DNA of 23,903 bases from JAKORR01 sp964608495 (GCA_964608495.1 CAZSOQ010000065.1:1-23903), one strand, 5' to 3'. Positions 1 through 8,116 are shown, numbered from the stretch's first letter. Made by a program: numbers and translations. The notes: a model not told the origin generated them from the letters alone.

Positions 1-1405
1 CCTCACCAAGGCCCTGACCGACACGGGAGTGCCGCTGGCCGAGGTGAAGGTGGACGTGGTCACGCCGACGGTGATCTCGGTGGAGACCAATCCGGTCAAC
101 GACAAGGCCCTCAAGCGGCAGCAGAATACCCTGCTGCAGACCCTGCGCGGCATCTACCCCAAGCTTGGGGAAGCGGACATCAAGGTGGAGGAGCCGGAGG
201 CCGTCTTCCTGGAGCCGGGTGTGGCGGACAAAGTCCAGAATATCATTGACCGGCGCCTGTACTCGATGGGCGAGGTGCGCGAGCCCATCATCCAGAAGCA
301 GGGCGAGGACCGGATCATCGTCGAGCTGCCCGGCGTGCGCGACCCGGAGCGGGTGCTGCGGATTCTCAAGAGCACGGCGATGCTGAAGTTTGTGCTGATA
401 CCGGCGCGATACGAGCCGGCGAATCCCGAGGCGGACGACTACGAGGAGTGGAAGGATAAGAGCACGGGCCAGACGGTGCGGTGGGAGAGAGTGCTGGCGG
501 AGTCGAGCGTGGAGTTCACAGGCAAGGACCTGCAGAGCACCGCCGATGTGGGCCCGGGCCAGCGGAACGACTGGGTCGTGCACTTCGAGATGAACGCGAA
601 GCGCAAGCGGGATTTCTACAACTTCACGCGGGCGAACATCAACCGCATCATGGCGATCGTGCTTGACGACAAGTGCCAGATGGCGCCCAACATCAAGGAC
701 GCGATCCCGGGAAGCGGCATCATTGAGGGAAGCTTCACGACGCAGGAGGCGCGGGACCTGAAGCTGCTGCTGAACGCCGGTGCGCTGCCCGTGCCCCTGG
801 AGGTCGCGGAGAACCGGACGGTGAGCCCGACCCTGGGGCGCGACAGCGTGACGCGGAGTGTGCAGGCGGGGATCGTCGGGCTGATCGCCGTGGGGCTGTT
901 CATGGTGCTCTGCTACCGGCGGCCCGGCGTGATCGCGGACGTGGCGCTGCTCGTGTACGTGCTGGTGGTCTTCGCCGTCATGGTGATGGCCAACACGACG
1001 CTGACGCTGCCCGGAATCGCGGGCTTCATCATGTCCATCGGTATGGCCGTGGACGCGAACGTGCTGATCTTCGAGCGGCTGAAGGAAGAGCTGTGGGCAG
1101 GCAAGGGCATCCGCGCGGCCGTGGAGGCGGGCTTCAACCGCGCGTGGACGGCGATTCTGGACTCCAACGTGACTACGCTGATCGGCGCGGGGATCCTGTA
1201 CTTCCTGGGGACCAGTTCCATCAAGACCTTTGCCGTGGTCCTGGCCGTGGGTGTCCTGTGCTCGATGTTCACGGCGATCACGGTCACGCGCTGGCTTCTG
1301 GAGATCTTCGGGTCGGCGCGAATGGCGGCCAGCCTCGTGCCCGGGGCCACTCAGGCCGCTCAGACCGGCTCCTCGCGGGGAGCCAGGTCTCAGGCGCGCA
1401 GCTAG
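1..1405 (+). CDS. secD: Protein translocase subunit SecD (5' partial)
   Basis: SecD works with SecF in the inner membrane, using the proton-motive force to help pull secreted proteins out of SecYEG. The reading frame is open from base 2, so the start lies upstream; about 467 residues are visible, against about 615 in E. coli SecD. The visible part begins in the periplasmic P1 region (RIIVELPGVRDPERVLRIL), continues through the second periplasmic segment (GSGIIEGSFTTQEARDL), and ends with five membrane segments. These carry the family signature GMAVDANVLIFERLKEE, whose Asp lies in the proton path. TM1 and the N-terminal part of P1 are missing only because of the window edge. The gene ends with a short Ser/Arg-rich tail. 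secF follows after 79 bases, as in most bacteria with separate secD and secF genes. Confidence 0.97.
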   Translation, partial: LTKALTDTGVPLAEVKVDVVTPTVISVETNPVNDKALKRQQNTLLQTLRGIYPKLGEADIKVEEPEAVFLEPGVADKVQNIIDRRLYSMGEVREPIIQKQGEDRIIVELPGVRDPERVLRILKSTAMLKFVLIPARYEPANPEADDYEEWKDKSTGQTVRWERVLAESSVEFTGKDLQSTADVGPGQRNDWVVHFEMNAKRKRDFYNFTRANINRIMAIVLDDKCQMAPNIKDAIPGSGIIEGSFTTQEARDLKLLLNAGALPVPLEVAENRTVSPTLGRDSVTRSVQAGIVGLIAVGLFMVLCYRRPGVIADVALLVYVLVVFAVMVMANTTLTLPGIAGFIMSIGMAVDANVLIFERLKEELWAGKGIRAAVEAGFNRAWTAILDSNVTTLIGAGILYFLGTSSIKTFAVVLAVGVLCSMFTAITVTRWLLEIFGSARMAASLVPGATQAAQTGSSRGARSQARS

Positions 1406-1470
1406 GCCCGGAGACGACCAACTGTCGACGATGACGACGGCCAGCAGGTCGCTGGCCGCGTCCATCGCAG

Positions 1471-1477
1471 GGAGGAG
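1471..1477 (+). promoter_or_regulatory. Strong ribosome binding site that fixes the secF start
   Basis: GGAGGAG lies 7 bases upstream of GTG 1485. No comparable Shine-Dalgarno sequence precedes the in-frame ATG at 1431, so the shorter SecF is preferred. Confidence 0.8.
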
Positions 1478-1484
1478 CATTTGC

Positions 1485-2636
1485 GTGGACTTCTTCAGGC
1501 GTTCTAACTGGGACATAGTCGGTAGAAGCGGGACGTTCCTCGCCGTCTCCGGCACGGTGATCGTGCTGCTCATGGGCCTGTGGGCCGCGAGGGGCCTCAA
1601 CTACGGCATTGACTTCACGGGCGGGACGCTCATGCGCTACCGGGCTGCCCAGCCCTTGGCGCAGAACCCCGCGGCGGAGGCCGACGTCATCGCCAAGGTG
1701 CGCTCCGCCCTTGGCAGTCAGGGCCTGGCGAAGAGCCAGATTCAGGTGGCGGACGGCGACACCTTGATGATTCGCACCTACGCCGTGGCGAACGACGAGG
1801 AAGCCGCCCAGCGGGATCAGCAGATTCAGGCACAGCTCGAGAAGCTCTTCGGGGCCACCTACGGCCCGCTGGAGCCCCTGGGACGGGAGACGGTCGGGCC
1901 GGTGGTGGGTGCGGACCTGCGTGCCGCGGCCATCAAGGCCCTGGTGGTGGGCCAGCTCCTGATCCTGATCTACGTGACCATCCGGTACGAGATCCGGTTC
2001 GCCCTGGGGGGCATACTGGGCCTGATTCACGACGTGTTGCTGCTCACCGGGGCCATGGTGTTGTTCCAGGTCGAGCTGAATAGCTGGTTCGTGGCGGCGA
2101 TCCTGACGGTCATCGGCTACTCGATGAACGACTCGGTGATCATCTTCGACCGGATTCGCGAGAACCGGAGCCGTCACCGTCACGCGGCTCTTGGCCCCGT
2201 GATCAACGCGAGTCTGCTCGAGACGATGTCGCGGTCCATCAACACGACGGCCACGACGCTCTTCACCCTCATAGCGCTGTTCGTGCTCGCGGGGCCGGTG
2301 ATCCAGGGCTTCGCGCTGGCTCTCATCATCGGTATCGCCCTGGGGGCCTACTCGTCCATCTTCATCGCGGCCCCCTTCGTGGCCCTATGGGACCGGCTGT
2401 CGCGGGGCAAGTCCGGGGCGGGCGCGATGGCACGGCCGTCGGTGGCCGTGGTCGGGTCGGGCGTGGACAGGGGCGGGGTCCAGGTTGGCGAGGAGCAGGC
2501 GACGGGCAGCCCACGCATGAGCGCCGCCGAGACCATGGCTCGGGCTGCTGAGGTCGCCCAGGAAGAGAAGCGAAAAGCCCGGCGTGAGCGGCGAGCCAGG
2601 AAGCGCGCCAAGGGAAAGCCGGGCAAGAGGCAGTAG
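1485..2636 (+). CDS. secF: Protein translocase subunit SecF
   Basis: Partner of SecD in proton-driven late-stage protein export; 383 residues, six predicted membrane segments. TM1 is at about residues 14-34, followed by the conserved GIDFTGGT (41-48). The periplasmic domain runs to about residue 145, and the RND-type signature SMNDSVIIFDRIRE is at 213-226. I chose the GTG at 1485 because GGAGGAG at 1471-1477 sits 7 bases upstream and the protein then begins MDFFRRSNW, as SecF proteins usually do. An ATG at 1431 is in frame but has no good ribosome site and would add 18 residues. After TM6 there is a cytoplasmic tail of about 75 residues, longer than in E. coli SecF (323 aa), whose last 30 residues are mostly Arg and Lys. 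Such a tail may contact ribosomal RNA or acidic lipid; that is inference. Confidence 0.96.
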   Translation: MDFFRRSNWDIVGRSGTFLAVSGTVIVLLMGLWAARGLNYGIDFTGGTLMRYRAAQPLAQNPAAEADVIAKVRSALGSQGLAKSQIQVADGDTLMIRTYAVANDEEAAQRDQQIQAQLEKLFGATYGPLEPLGRETVGPVVGADLRAAAIKALVVGQLLILIYVTIRYEIRFALGGILGLIHDVLLLTGAMVLFQVELNSWFVAAILTVIGYSMNDSVIIFDRIRENRSRHRHAALGPVINASLLETMSRSINTTATTLFTLIALFVLAGPVIQGFALALIIGIALGAYSSIFIAAPFVALWDRLSRGKSGAGAMARPSVAVVGSGVDRGGVQVGEEQATGSPRMSAAETMARAAEVAQEEKRKARRERRARKRAKGKPGKRQ

Positions 2637-2640
2637 GGCT

Positions 2641-3723
2641 GTGGGCACGCAGACGGCCGGCAGATCGCAGGTTGCTCCGCAACCCCAGTCGCAGGTTGCT
2701 GCGCAACCTCGGTCGCAGGTTGCTCCGCAACCTCGGTCGCCTCGCGCTCTGGAGCGGGCGGCCCTGCTCTCGATTGCCTCCAACACGCTGCTGGTGACAG
2801 CCAAGACCGCGGTGGGCCTCCTGACGGGCGCCCTGAGCGTTCTGAGCGAGGCCCTGCACTCGGGCAGTGACCTGCTGGCCGCGGTCATCGCCTTCGGCGC
2901 TGTGAGGGCCGCCTCGCGGCCCGCGGACAAGGAGCACCCCTTCGGCCACGGCAAGTATGAGAGCCTCTCGGCGACCGTCGAGGGCCTGATCCTTATCGCG
3001 GCGGCCATCTGGATCCTTCTCGAGGCGGTCAGGCGGCTCAGCACCCCGGAGCCGGCGGAGATCCTGGCGATACCCGGCGCCGCGGTCATGCTCGCCGGCG
3101 TGGTCCTCAACATCATCGTCTCCATGTACCTGCTGCGCGTGGCGAAGAAGCACCGCTCGCCGGCGCTGCAAGCCGACGGTGTGCATCTAAGGGCGGACGT
3201 GTGGACCAGCGGCGCCGTCCTGGTTGGCCTGGTGGGCATGCACCTGGGAGCGCCAACGGTGGTGGATGCGATGCTGGCTCTGGTGGTGGCCGGGATCGTC
3301 ACCATCGAGGGCACGGTGCTGATCCAGCGCGGGGCCGCGGACCTGGTGGACGTGGCGGCGCCCCCCGCCGAGCGAGAGGCCATCGAGCGGGTCCTCGGCG
3401 AGTACAAGAAGCACTACGTTGCCTACCACAAGCTGCGCACCCGCCGCACCGGCGGTGGGCAGCAGGTGGACGTGCACCTGGTCGTGTGTCAGAAGCTGAC
3501 CGTGGGCGACGCCCACGAGATCAGCGAGCGCCTGCAGGCGGCGGTGAAGGCCGCCGTTGCCGGGACGGACATGGTCGTGCACATCGAGCCTTGTGACAGC
3601 GTGCAGTGCCTGGCGCGGATGCGGCGGGGGGAAGAGGTGGAGTGCCGGCGCCGTGCCAGGGCGGGCGCCGGACAGGCCGAAGGTCCGCAGGCTGACAGCC
3701 TGGAGCGAGGCGATGAGCCATGA
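2641..3723 (+). CDS. Cation diffusion facilitator family metal exporter
   Basis: A membrane antiporter that exports divalent metals (Zn, Fe, Mn, Co or Cd in this family) in exchange for protons; 360 residues. Six membrane segments are followed by a cytoplasmic ZT-dimer domain (about residues 250-340, VDVHLVVCQKLTVGDAHEI). The two transport-site HxxxD motifs are present: H73-SGS-D77 in TM2 and H182-LRA-D186 in TM5. The motif PFGHGKYES follows TM2, as usual. The GTG at 2641 is 4 bases after secF; a GTG at 2584 is in frame but would overlap secF by 53 bases. Residues 9-32 are three copies of an 8-residue repeat (SQVAPQPR type) encoded by palindromic DNA, which is abnormal for the family. A Cys/Arg-rich tail of about 50 residues ends the protein. 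The metal cannot be assigned from sequence alone. Confidence 0.93.
   Translation: MGTQTAGRSQVAPQPQSQVAAQPRSQVAPQPRSPRALERAALLSIASNTLLVTAKTAVGLLTGALSVLSEALHSGSDLLAAVIAFGAVRAASRPADKEHPFGHGKYESLSATVEGLILIAAAIWILLEAVRRLSTPEPAEILAIPGAAVMLAGVVLNIIVSMYLLRVAKKHRSPALQADGVHLRADVWTSGAVLVGLVGMHLGAPTVVDAMLALVVAGIVTIEGTVLIQRGAADLVDVAAPPAEREAIERVLGEYKKHYVAYHKLRTRRTGGGQQVDVHLVVCQKLTVGDAHEISERLQAAVKAAVAGTDMVVHIEPCDSVQCLARMRRGEEVECRRRARAGAGQAEGPQADSLERGDEP
2665..2736 (+). repeat. Three tandem 24-bp palindromic units inside the CDF gene
   Basis: Units lie at 2665-2688, 2689-2712 and 2713-2736 with no spacer. Each contains AGGTTGC, a 3-base loop (TCC or TGC), then GCAACCT; the first unit has one mismatch (GCAACCC). 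A period of 24 bases keeps the frame, so each unit encodes 8 residues. The same palindrome occurs at 21566-21584. With no spacers between units this is not a CRISPR array. It looks like a mobile or expanding palindromic repeat. Confidence 0.9.
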
Positions 3724-4202
3724 TCGAGCGAATCCTCAAGATCCTGGAGGAGGACAGCCGCGTCACCCCGGCCGAGATCGCGCGGCGGCTTGGCATCGAG
3801 GAGGAGGAAGCGAAGCGCCTCATCGCCGAGGCCGAGAGGTCCGGGGCCATTCTGGGGTACGGGGCCATCGTCAACTGGGGGAAGGTGCTGCCGGACCGAG
3901 TGTACGCCTACATCAGCGTGTCGGCGCAGCCGGAACGCAACATAGGATTCGAGCAGGTGGCGCGGCGCATCGCGGGCTTCCCCGAGGTGCACTCGGTGTA
4001 CCTGGTGTCGGGCACGCACGACCTGACGGTGGTCGTGGAAGCCGATGACTTCAGGGATGTGGCGGCCTTCGTGGCCGAGAAGCTGGCGCCGATCCAGGGC
4101 GTGCAGAGCACGGCCACGTCCTTCGTGCTCAAGATCTACAAGCTGGAAGGGCGCATGATTGACGAGGGCGACGAGCCGCACAGGCTGGCGGTGTCACCAT
4201 GA
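3720..4202 (+). CDS. AsnC/Lrp family transcriptional regulator
   Basis: 160 residues, the usual size for an Lrp/AsnC regulator: a DNA-binding helix-turn-helix plus a RAM domain that binds amino acids and builds octamers. Residues 1-45 form the helix-turn-helix (VTPAEIARRLGIEEEEAKRL) followed by the family's ILGYGAIVNW strand. Residues about 65-145 form the RAM domain (PEVHSVYLVSGTHDLTVVVE), including the conserved Gly-x-x-Asp turn. The start overlaps the CDF stop as ATGA at 3720-3723, and the stop overlaps the next gene as ATGA at 4199-4202, so all three are probably translationally coupled. Pairing with an aminotransferase suggests it senses an amino acid connected with that enzyme, but the ligand is unknown. 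Confidence 0.94.
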   Translation: MIERILKILEEDSRVTPAEIARRLGIEEEEAKRLIAEAERSGAILGYGAIVNWGKVLPDRVYAYISVSAQPERNIGFEQVARRIAGFPEVHSVYLVSGTHDLTVVVEADDFRDVAAFVAEKLAPIQGVQSTATSFVLKIYKLEGRMIDEGDEPHRLAVSP

Positions 4203-5386
4203 GCGAGACGTCGCGGACGGGCATCAGGATCGCCAGGCACGTGGCGGAGCTGCCGCCCTCGGGCATACGGCGCTTCTTCGACCTGGTCATCGGCATGGAC
4301 GACGTGGTCAGCCTCGGGGTGGGCGAGCCCGACTTCGCCACTCCCTGGCGCATCTGTGACACCGCCATCGAGTCGCTGCAGAGGGGCCTTACGTCCTACA
4401 CCAGCAACCTGGGTCTGCTAACCCTGCGCCAGGCCATCGCGGACTACGTGCGGGACGAGTTCGGCGTGGAGTACGACCCCGAAGCCGAGATCCTCATCAC
4501 CAACGGGGTCAGCGAGGGGCTGGACCTGGCGGCGAGGGTGTTGCTCGAGCCCGGCGACGAGGTGCTGGTGGCCGAGCCGTGCTACGTGTCCTACAAGGCC
4601 ACGGTGAGCCTCGCCGGCGCCACGCCCGTGGTGGTCGAGACGCGGGCGGAGGATGACTTCAAGCTCCAGGTGGACGTGCTCGAGGACGCGCTGACCGAGC
4701 GCACGCGGGCCGTCCTGCTGGGCTACCCCAACAACCCGACCGGGGCCGTGATGAGCCGCGACGAGCTGCGGCCCATCGCGGACTTCGCGGCCGGGCACGG
4801 GCTGGTGGTGCTGTCGGACGAGATCTACGCGCACCTGCGGTACGCGGGCGAGCACTGCTGCTTCTCGTCGCTGCCGGGGATGCGGGAGCGGACGGTCCTG
4901 CTCAACGGCTTCTCGAAGGCCTATGCGATGACGGGATGGCGGCTGGGGTTCGCGTGCGCGCCGGCCGAGGTGGTGGATGCCATGAACCGCGTCCACAGCT
5001 ACACGGCCCTGTGCGCGCCGACCATGGCCCAGTGCGGCGCGATCGAGGCGCTGCAGCACTGCCGCCAGGAGCGGGAGGAGATGGTCGAGGCCTACGACCA
5101 GCGGCGCCGGTTCCTGGTGCGCGGGCTGAGGGAGATCGGGCTGGACTGCTTCGAGCCCGAGGGCGCTTTCTATGCCTTCCCCTCGGTGAAGGCGACGGGC
5201 CTGGACGATGAGGAATTCGCCGAGCGATTGCTGATGGAGGAGAGGGTGGCCGTGGTCCCCGGGCGCGCCTTCGGGGCCTCGGGGGCACAGCACGTGCGCT
5301 GCTGCTACGCCACCAGCATGGAGCACCTGCGCACCGCGCTGGAGAGGATGGCCACCTTCCTGGACCGCCTGCCCCGACAGGTGTGA
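4199..5386 (+). CDS. Class I/II aminotransferase (PLP-dependent)
   Basis: 395 residues, fold type I aminotransferase of the aspartate/aromatic subfamily. The PLP-binding Lys is K240 in GFSKAYAMTGWRLGF. YPNNPTGAVM supplies the conserved Asn, and DEIYAHLRY gives the Asp and Tyr that contact the cofactor. The C-terminal Arg region (HVRCCYATSMEHLRTALERM) binds the substrate carboxylate in this family. The start overlaps the upstream Lrp-type regulator as ATGA. It resembles the aspartate/PatA-like enzymes commonly encoded beside Lrp regulators; the amino acid used cannot be read from sequence. A cytosolic enzyme of amino acid metabolism is a safe call. Its stop is 6 bases before lnt. Confidence 0.94.
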   Translation: MSETSRTGIRIARHVAELPPSGIRRFFDLVIGMDDVVSLGVGEPDFATPWRICDTAIESLQRGLTSYTSNLGLLTLRQAIADYVRDEFGVEYDPEAEILITNGVSEGLDLAARVLLEPGDEVLVAEPCYVSYKATVSLAGATPVVVETRAEDDFKLQVDVLEDALTERTRAVLLGYPNNPTGAVMSRDELRPIADFAAGHGLVVLSDEIYAHLRYAGEHCCFSSLPGMRERTVLLNGFSKAYAMTGWRLGFACAPAEVVDAMNRVHSYTALCAPTMAQCGAIEALQHCRQEREEMVEAYDQRRRFLVRGLREIGLDCFEPEGAFYAFPSVKATGLDDEEFAERLLMEERVAVVPGRAFGASGAQHVRCCYATSMEHLRTALERMATFLDRLPRQV

Positions 5387-5392
5387 GGCCGG

Positions 5393-7018
5393 ATGACGGC
5401 GGCGGCAGACGCGACCCCTTCGGGCCCGGCGCGAGAAGCGACGTCGGGGCCCGGTCTGTGGCTGCCCCTGGTGATGGCGGCGGTGGCCGGCGGCCTGATG
5501 TTCTGCGCCTTCCCCCCCGCTGACATCGGCGAGCTGGCCTGGGTGTCGCTGCCCCTGTTCGCGCTGGCCCTCACGCAGTGCCGACGGCCGGGCTGGGGGG
5601 CGCTGGCCGGCCTCGTCTTCGGGCTGAGCTTCTACGGGCCGCTGCTCTCCTACATCTCGGCCTTCGGCGTCGTGCCCTGGGCCCTCGTGGTGCTGATGGA
5701 GAGCGCCCTTCTGGTGGCCCTGGGGTACCTGGCTACCCAGCTCAACCCGCTGGGCCGCCCCCTGCTCCGGGCGGCGGCCTCGGCCGCGTTGTGGGTACTC
5801 GTCGAGTACCTGCGCGAGCACCGCGGGGCCGTGTCCCTGACGCTGGGCGACATCTATCACAGCCAGTGGGGCCAGCCCTCGCTGCTGCAGCTCGCCAGCG
5901 TCGGCGGCGGGCATCTCATCAGCTTCCTCATGGTGCTGCTCAGCTCGGCGCTGGCGATTGCCGCGATGGCCTGGCTCCCAGGCAGGCTCCATCGGCCCGC
6001 CGCGACGGGCACGGCCTTACGACGCGACGCGGCGCGCACTCTGGTGTTCTGCTACCTCGTGTTCTTCGCGGCCTTCTTCTGGGGGAACTGGGCCTACCGC
6101 CGGGGGACCGGGATCATCGAGAACCTGCCCGAGCGTGTGGCCTTCCGGGTGAGCTACGTGCAGGCGGCCGTGCCCATGGGCCACACCGCCACCGCCGAGG
6201 AGGCCCGCGAAGCGGCCGACGCCTATCTTCGCCTCAGCGATGCGCTCCCGCGGGGCTCGGACCTGATCGTGTGGCCCGAGACGGCCATCCCGGCCTTCCT
6301 GGAGCAGAACGATGAGTACCGCGAGGCCGTGGCGGAGATGGCCCGGAGGAAGGGCTCCTACCTGCTGGCCGGGGGCTGCGAGCCGGCGCCCATGGAGAAG
6401 CTGTACAACACGCAGTTTCTCTTCGACCCCAGCGGCAGGATCGTGGACCGATACCGCAAGGTGCACCTGGTGCTCTTCGGCGAGTACGTGCCCTGGCGCA
6501 AGCAGCTCAAGTTCCTCGAACGCTTCCCCATACGCCCCTTCGACTACGCGCCGGGCGACGGCTACAACGTCATGCAGGCCGGCGACATGCGGTTCGGCAA
6601 CCTGATCTGCTTCGAGTCCCTCTTCCCGCAGTACACTCGCCTGCTCTGCCGCCTGGGGGCGGAGTTCATCGTCATCACCACCAGCGATCACTGGGCCCAG
6701 GGCACCTACGAGCTCGCACAGCACTCGCGCATCGAGGTCTTCCGGGCCGTCGAGGCGCGGCGCTACGTCGTGCGCGTGGCCACCGACGGCGAGTCCATGA
6801 TCATCACACCCTTCGGGCGGCGGCTGTCGGTGCTGGAGATCGAGGAGCAGGGCGTCCAGCACGACCTGGTGTTCCCCATCGAGGCCCTGTCCCTCTACCA
6901 CCGCTGGGGCGACTGGCCCCTTCTGCTGCTGTGCTGTGTCCTGTGGATCGGGGCCCTCAGCGGCGCGAGGGGCCCCCTGGGTCGCGCGAGCCGCAAGGCC
7001 GGGAGCGACGCGGGGTGA
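5393..7018 (+). CDS. lnt: Apolipoprotein N-acyltransferase
   Basis: Lnt adds the third acyl chain to the N-terminal cysteine of lipoproteins in the inner membrane, after Lgt and LspA. The protein is 541 residues (E. coli 512). It has a hydrophobic N-terminal half with several membrane segments (about 20-235), a periplasmic nitrilase-like domain (about 245-490), and a final membrane helix (about 505-525). The catalytic triad is complete: E296 in WPETAIPAF, K356 in YRKVHLVLFGEYVPW and C406 in NLICFESLFP, matching E267/K335/C387 of E. coli. Lnt is typical of diderm bacteria, so it also informs the cell type. ATG 5393 is 6 bases after the aminotransferase stop. The stop overlaps the next start as GTGA. 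Confidence 0.97.
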   Translation: MTAAADATPSGPAREATSGPGLWLPLVMAAVAGGLMFCAFPPADIGELAWVSLPLFALALTQCRRPGWGALAGLVFGLSFYGPLLSYISAFGVVPWALVVLMESALLVALGYLATQLNPLGRPLLRAAASAALWVLVEYLREHRGAVSLTLGDIYHSQWGQPSLLQLASVGGGHLISFLMVLLSSALAIAAMAWLPGRLHRPAATGTALRRDAARTLVFCYLVFFAAFFWGNWAYRRGTGIIENLPERVAFRVSYVQAAVPMGHTATAEEAREAADAYLRLSDALPRGSDLIVWPETAIPAFLEQNDEYREAVAEMARRKGSYLLAGGCEPAPMEKLYNTQFLFDPSGRIVDRYRKVHLVLFGEYVPWRKQLKFLERFPIRPFDYAPGDGYNVMQAGDMRFGNLICFESLFPQYTRLLCRLGAEFIVITTSDHWAQGTYELAQHSRIEVFRAVEARRYVVRVATDGESMIITPFGRRLSVLEIEEQGVQHDLVFPIEALSLYHRWGDWPLLLLCCVLWIGALSGARGPLGRASRKAGSDAG

Positions 7019-7785
7019 GCCGTCCCCTGATAGCCATCCTCGCGACCCTGGAGGGCCACCCCGAGCCCGATCCTGACGCGGCGACGGGCGAGGCCCAGTC
7101 CGCGACGGGCACCTGGGACCTGCGACACGTCACGGGCGGAGCGTATGTAGCCGCGGTGCGGCAGGCGGGCGGACTGCCGATCCTTTTGCCGTGCCTGGCC
7201 GAGGGGGAGCTCGTGCGGGACGTTCTGGGCAGGACGAACGGGCTGGTGATCACGGGCGGCGCCGATGTGGCGCCCGAGGACTATGGCGCGGAGCGCTCGC
7301 TGCGTCTGGGCAAGGTGAACGTTCACCGTGACGCCCTGGACCGCCTGGCCGTGGTCTATGCACAGGACCATCCCGACCTACCCGTGCTCGCCATCTGCCG
7401 CGGAATCCAGGCCTACAACGTGTACGCCGGGGGGACGCTGATCCAGGACATCCCGTCGGAAGTGGGCGAGCAGGTGGCGCACAGCCAGGGCAGGCCCGCG
7501 CGCGAGGCGACTCACGAGGTGGCCGTGGAGGCGCCGGACAGCCGCGTCGCGGAGATCGTGGGGTGTCGCAAGGTGATGGTGAACTCGTTCCACCACCAGG
7601 CGGTGAGGGATGTGGCGCCGGGCCTGAGGGTGGTCGCGCGGGCCGTGGACGGGGTCATCGAGGCGCTGGAGCGGCCCGAGGCGCGCTGGTGCGTGCTGGT
7701 GCAGTGGCACCCGGAGCACATGGTCGCCGACCACGACCACGCGCGGCGGCTCTTCGAAGCCTTCGTCGCAGCCTGTCGCTCCTGA
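7015..7785 (+). CDS. Class I glutamine amidotransferase-like hydrolase (peptidase C26)
   Basis: 256 residues of the gamma-glutamyl-gamma-aminobutyrate hydrolase (PuuD-like) family, which cleaves gamma-glutamyl amides such as gamma-Glu-GABA in polyamine breakdown. The triad is visible: Cys128 in AICRGIQAYNV, His232 and Glu234 in QWHPEHM. The family motifs GLVITGGADVAPEDYG and VNSFHHQAV are also present. The GTG at 7015 overlaps the lnt stop (GTGA) and gives the usual N-terminus SRPLIAI; an in-frame ATG at 6931 would lie deep inside lnt. No other polyamine genes are nearby, so the substrate could be a different gamma-glutamyl compound. It is the last gene of the left operon. Confidence 0.92.
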   Translation: MSRPLIAILATLEGHPEPDPDAATGEAQSATGTWDLRHVTGGAYVAAVRQAGGLPILLPCLAEGELVRDVLGRTNGLVITGGADVAPEDYGAERSLRLGKVNVHRDALDRLAVVYAQDHPDLPVLAICRGIQAYNVYAGGTLIQDIPSEVGEQVAHSQGRPAREATHEVAVEAPDSRVAEIVGCRKVMVNSFHHQAVRDVAPGLRVVARAVDGVIEALERPEARWCVLVQWHPEHMVADHDHARRLFEAFVAACRS

Positions 7786-7964
7786 AGCGGCTCGCCTGCC
7801 GAAGCCCACGACTCCCGAGGCCCGCCCGGACGCGGACGCCACCGACGGTCCGTCCCCGCTGCCCTGGCCCAGCGCGCGCCGGCTCCGGCCCGAAAGGCCA
7901 GCCTGTGCGAGCGCGGACGGCTGGCGACAGACGCGCCCCGAAGGTGTTTGCACCCACTGCTGCG

Positions 7965-7973
7965 TGGTATACT
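7965..7973 (+). promoter_or_regulatory. Extended -10 promoter for the riboswitch transcript
   Basis: TGG-TATACT is an extended -10 element (TGn plus a hexamer with 5 of 6 consensus bases). A clear -35 is lacking; TTTGCA at 7947 has a short 15-base spacer. The expected start site is about 7980, just before the aptamer, which supports the assignment. Confidence 0.65.
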
Positions 7974-7980
7974 GCCCAGC

Positions 7981-8053
7981 ACAGGCGATGGGGTTCGCCG
8001 CCGCGAGCCACGGCTTGCGGGAACCGTCGGAAGAGGACTGATGACCCCTGCTC
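7981..8053 (+). ncRNA. Fluoride riboswitch (crcB motif) aptamer
   Basis: The RNA matches the crcB/fluoride aptamer. GGCGATGGGGTTCGCC (7984-7999) is the first hairpin. AACC at 8022-8025 precedes stem 3, GUC/GAC (8026-8028 with 8036-8038). CTGATGACCCC (8038-8048) is the conserved 3' strand. The pseudoknot GGGGUU (7990-7995) with GACCCC (8043-8048) is conserved in form: relative to the common GGAGUU/GACUCC, the A-U pair has become G-C. Between the first hairpin and AACC sits an extra stem, CCGCGAGC/GCTTGCGG (8001-8008 with 8013-8020, loop CACG). The 3' strand overlaps the terminator, as expected for fluoride-dependent antitermination. The match is to my memory of the consensus; no covariance search was run. 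Confidence 0.87.
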
Positions 8054-8080
8054 AGCAACGGTGGGCAGGGGCCTTTGTTT
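8045..8080 (+). terminator. Intrinsic terminator controlled by the fluoride aptamer
   Basis: Stem CCCCTGCTC (8045-8053) pairs with GGGCAGGGG (8063-8071), 9 bp with one G-U, loop of 9, followed by CCTTTGTTT. The 5' arm shares CCCC (8045-8048) with the aptamer pseudoknot, so fluoride binding should prevent the terminator from forming and switch expression on. Confidence 0.82.
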
Positions 8081-8116
8081 ACCCGCCCATCGGCAAGGCG
8101 AGGAGAGACGACGGAC

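Noticed and set aside
1230..1484. SecF start extended upstream
   Set aside because: It would overlap secD by about 175 bases; the Shine-Dalgarno sequence at 1471-1477 points to GTG 1485.
2665..2736. Possible CRISPR array
   Set aside because: Repeats are directly abutted with no spacers, are palindromic throughout and encode part of the CDF protein.
4418..5992. A 524-codon open frame on the minus strand
   Set aside because: It is antisense to the aminotransferase and lnt, and rich in His, Arg, Gln and Pro, as GC-rich shadow frames are.
7786..7940. Terminator of the left operon
   Set aside because: Only weak GC-rich dyads are present and no T tract, so a terminator cannot be supported.
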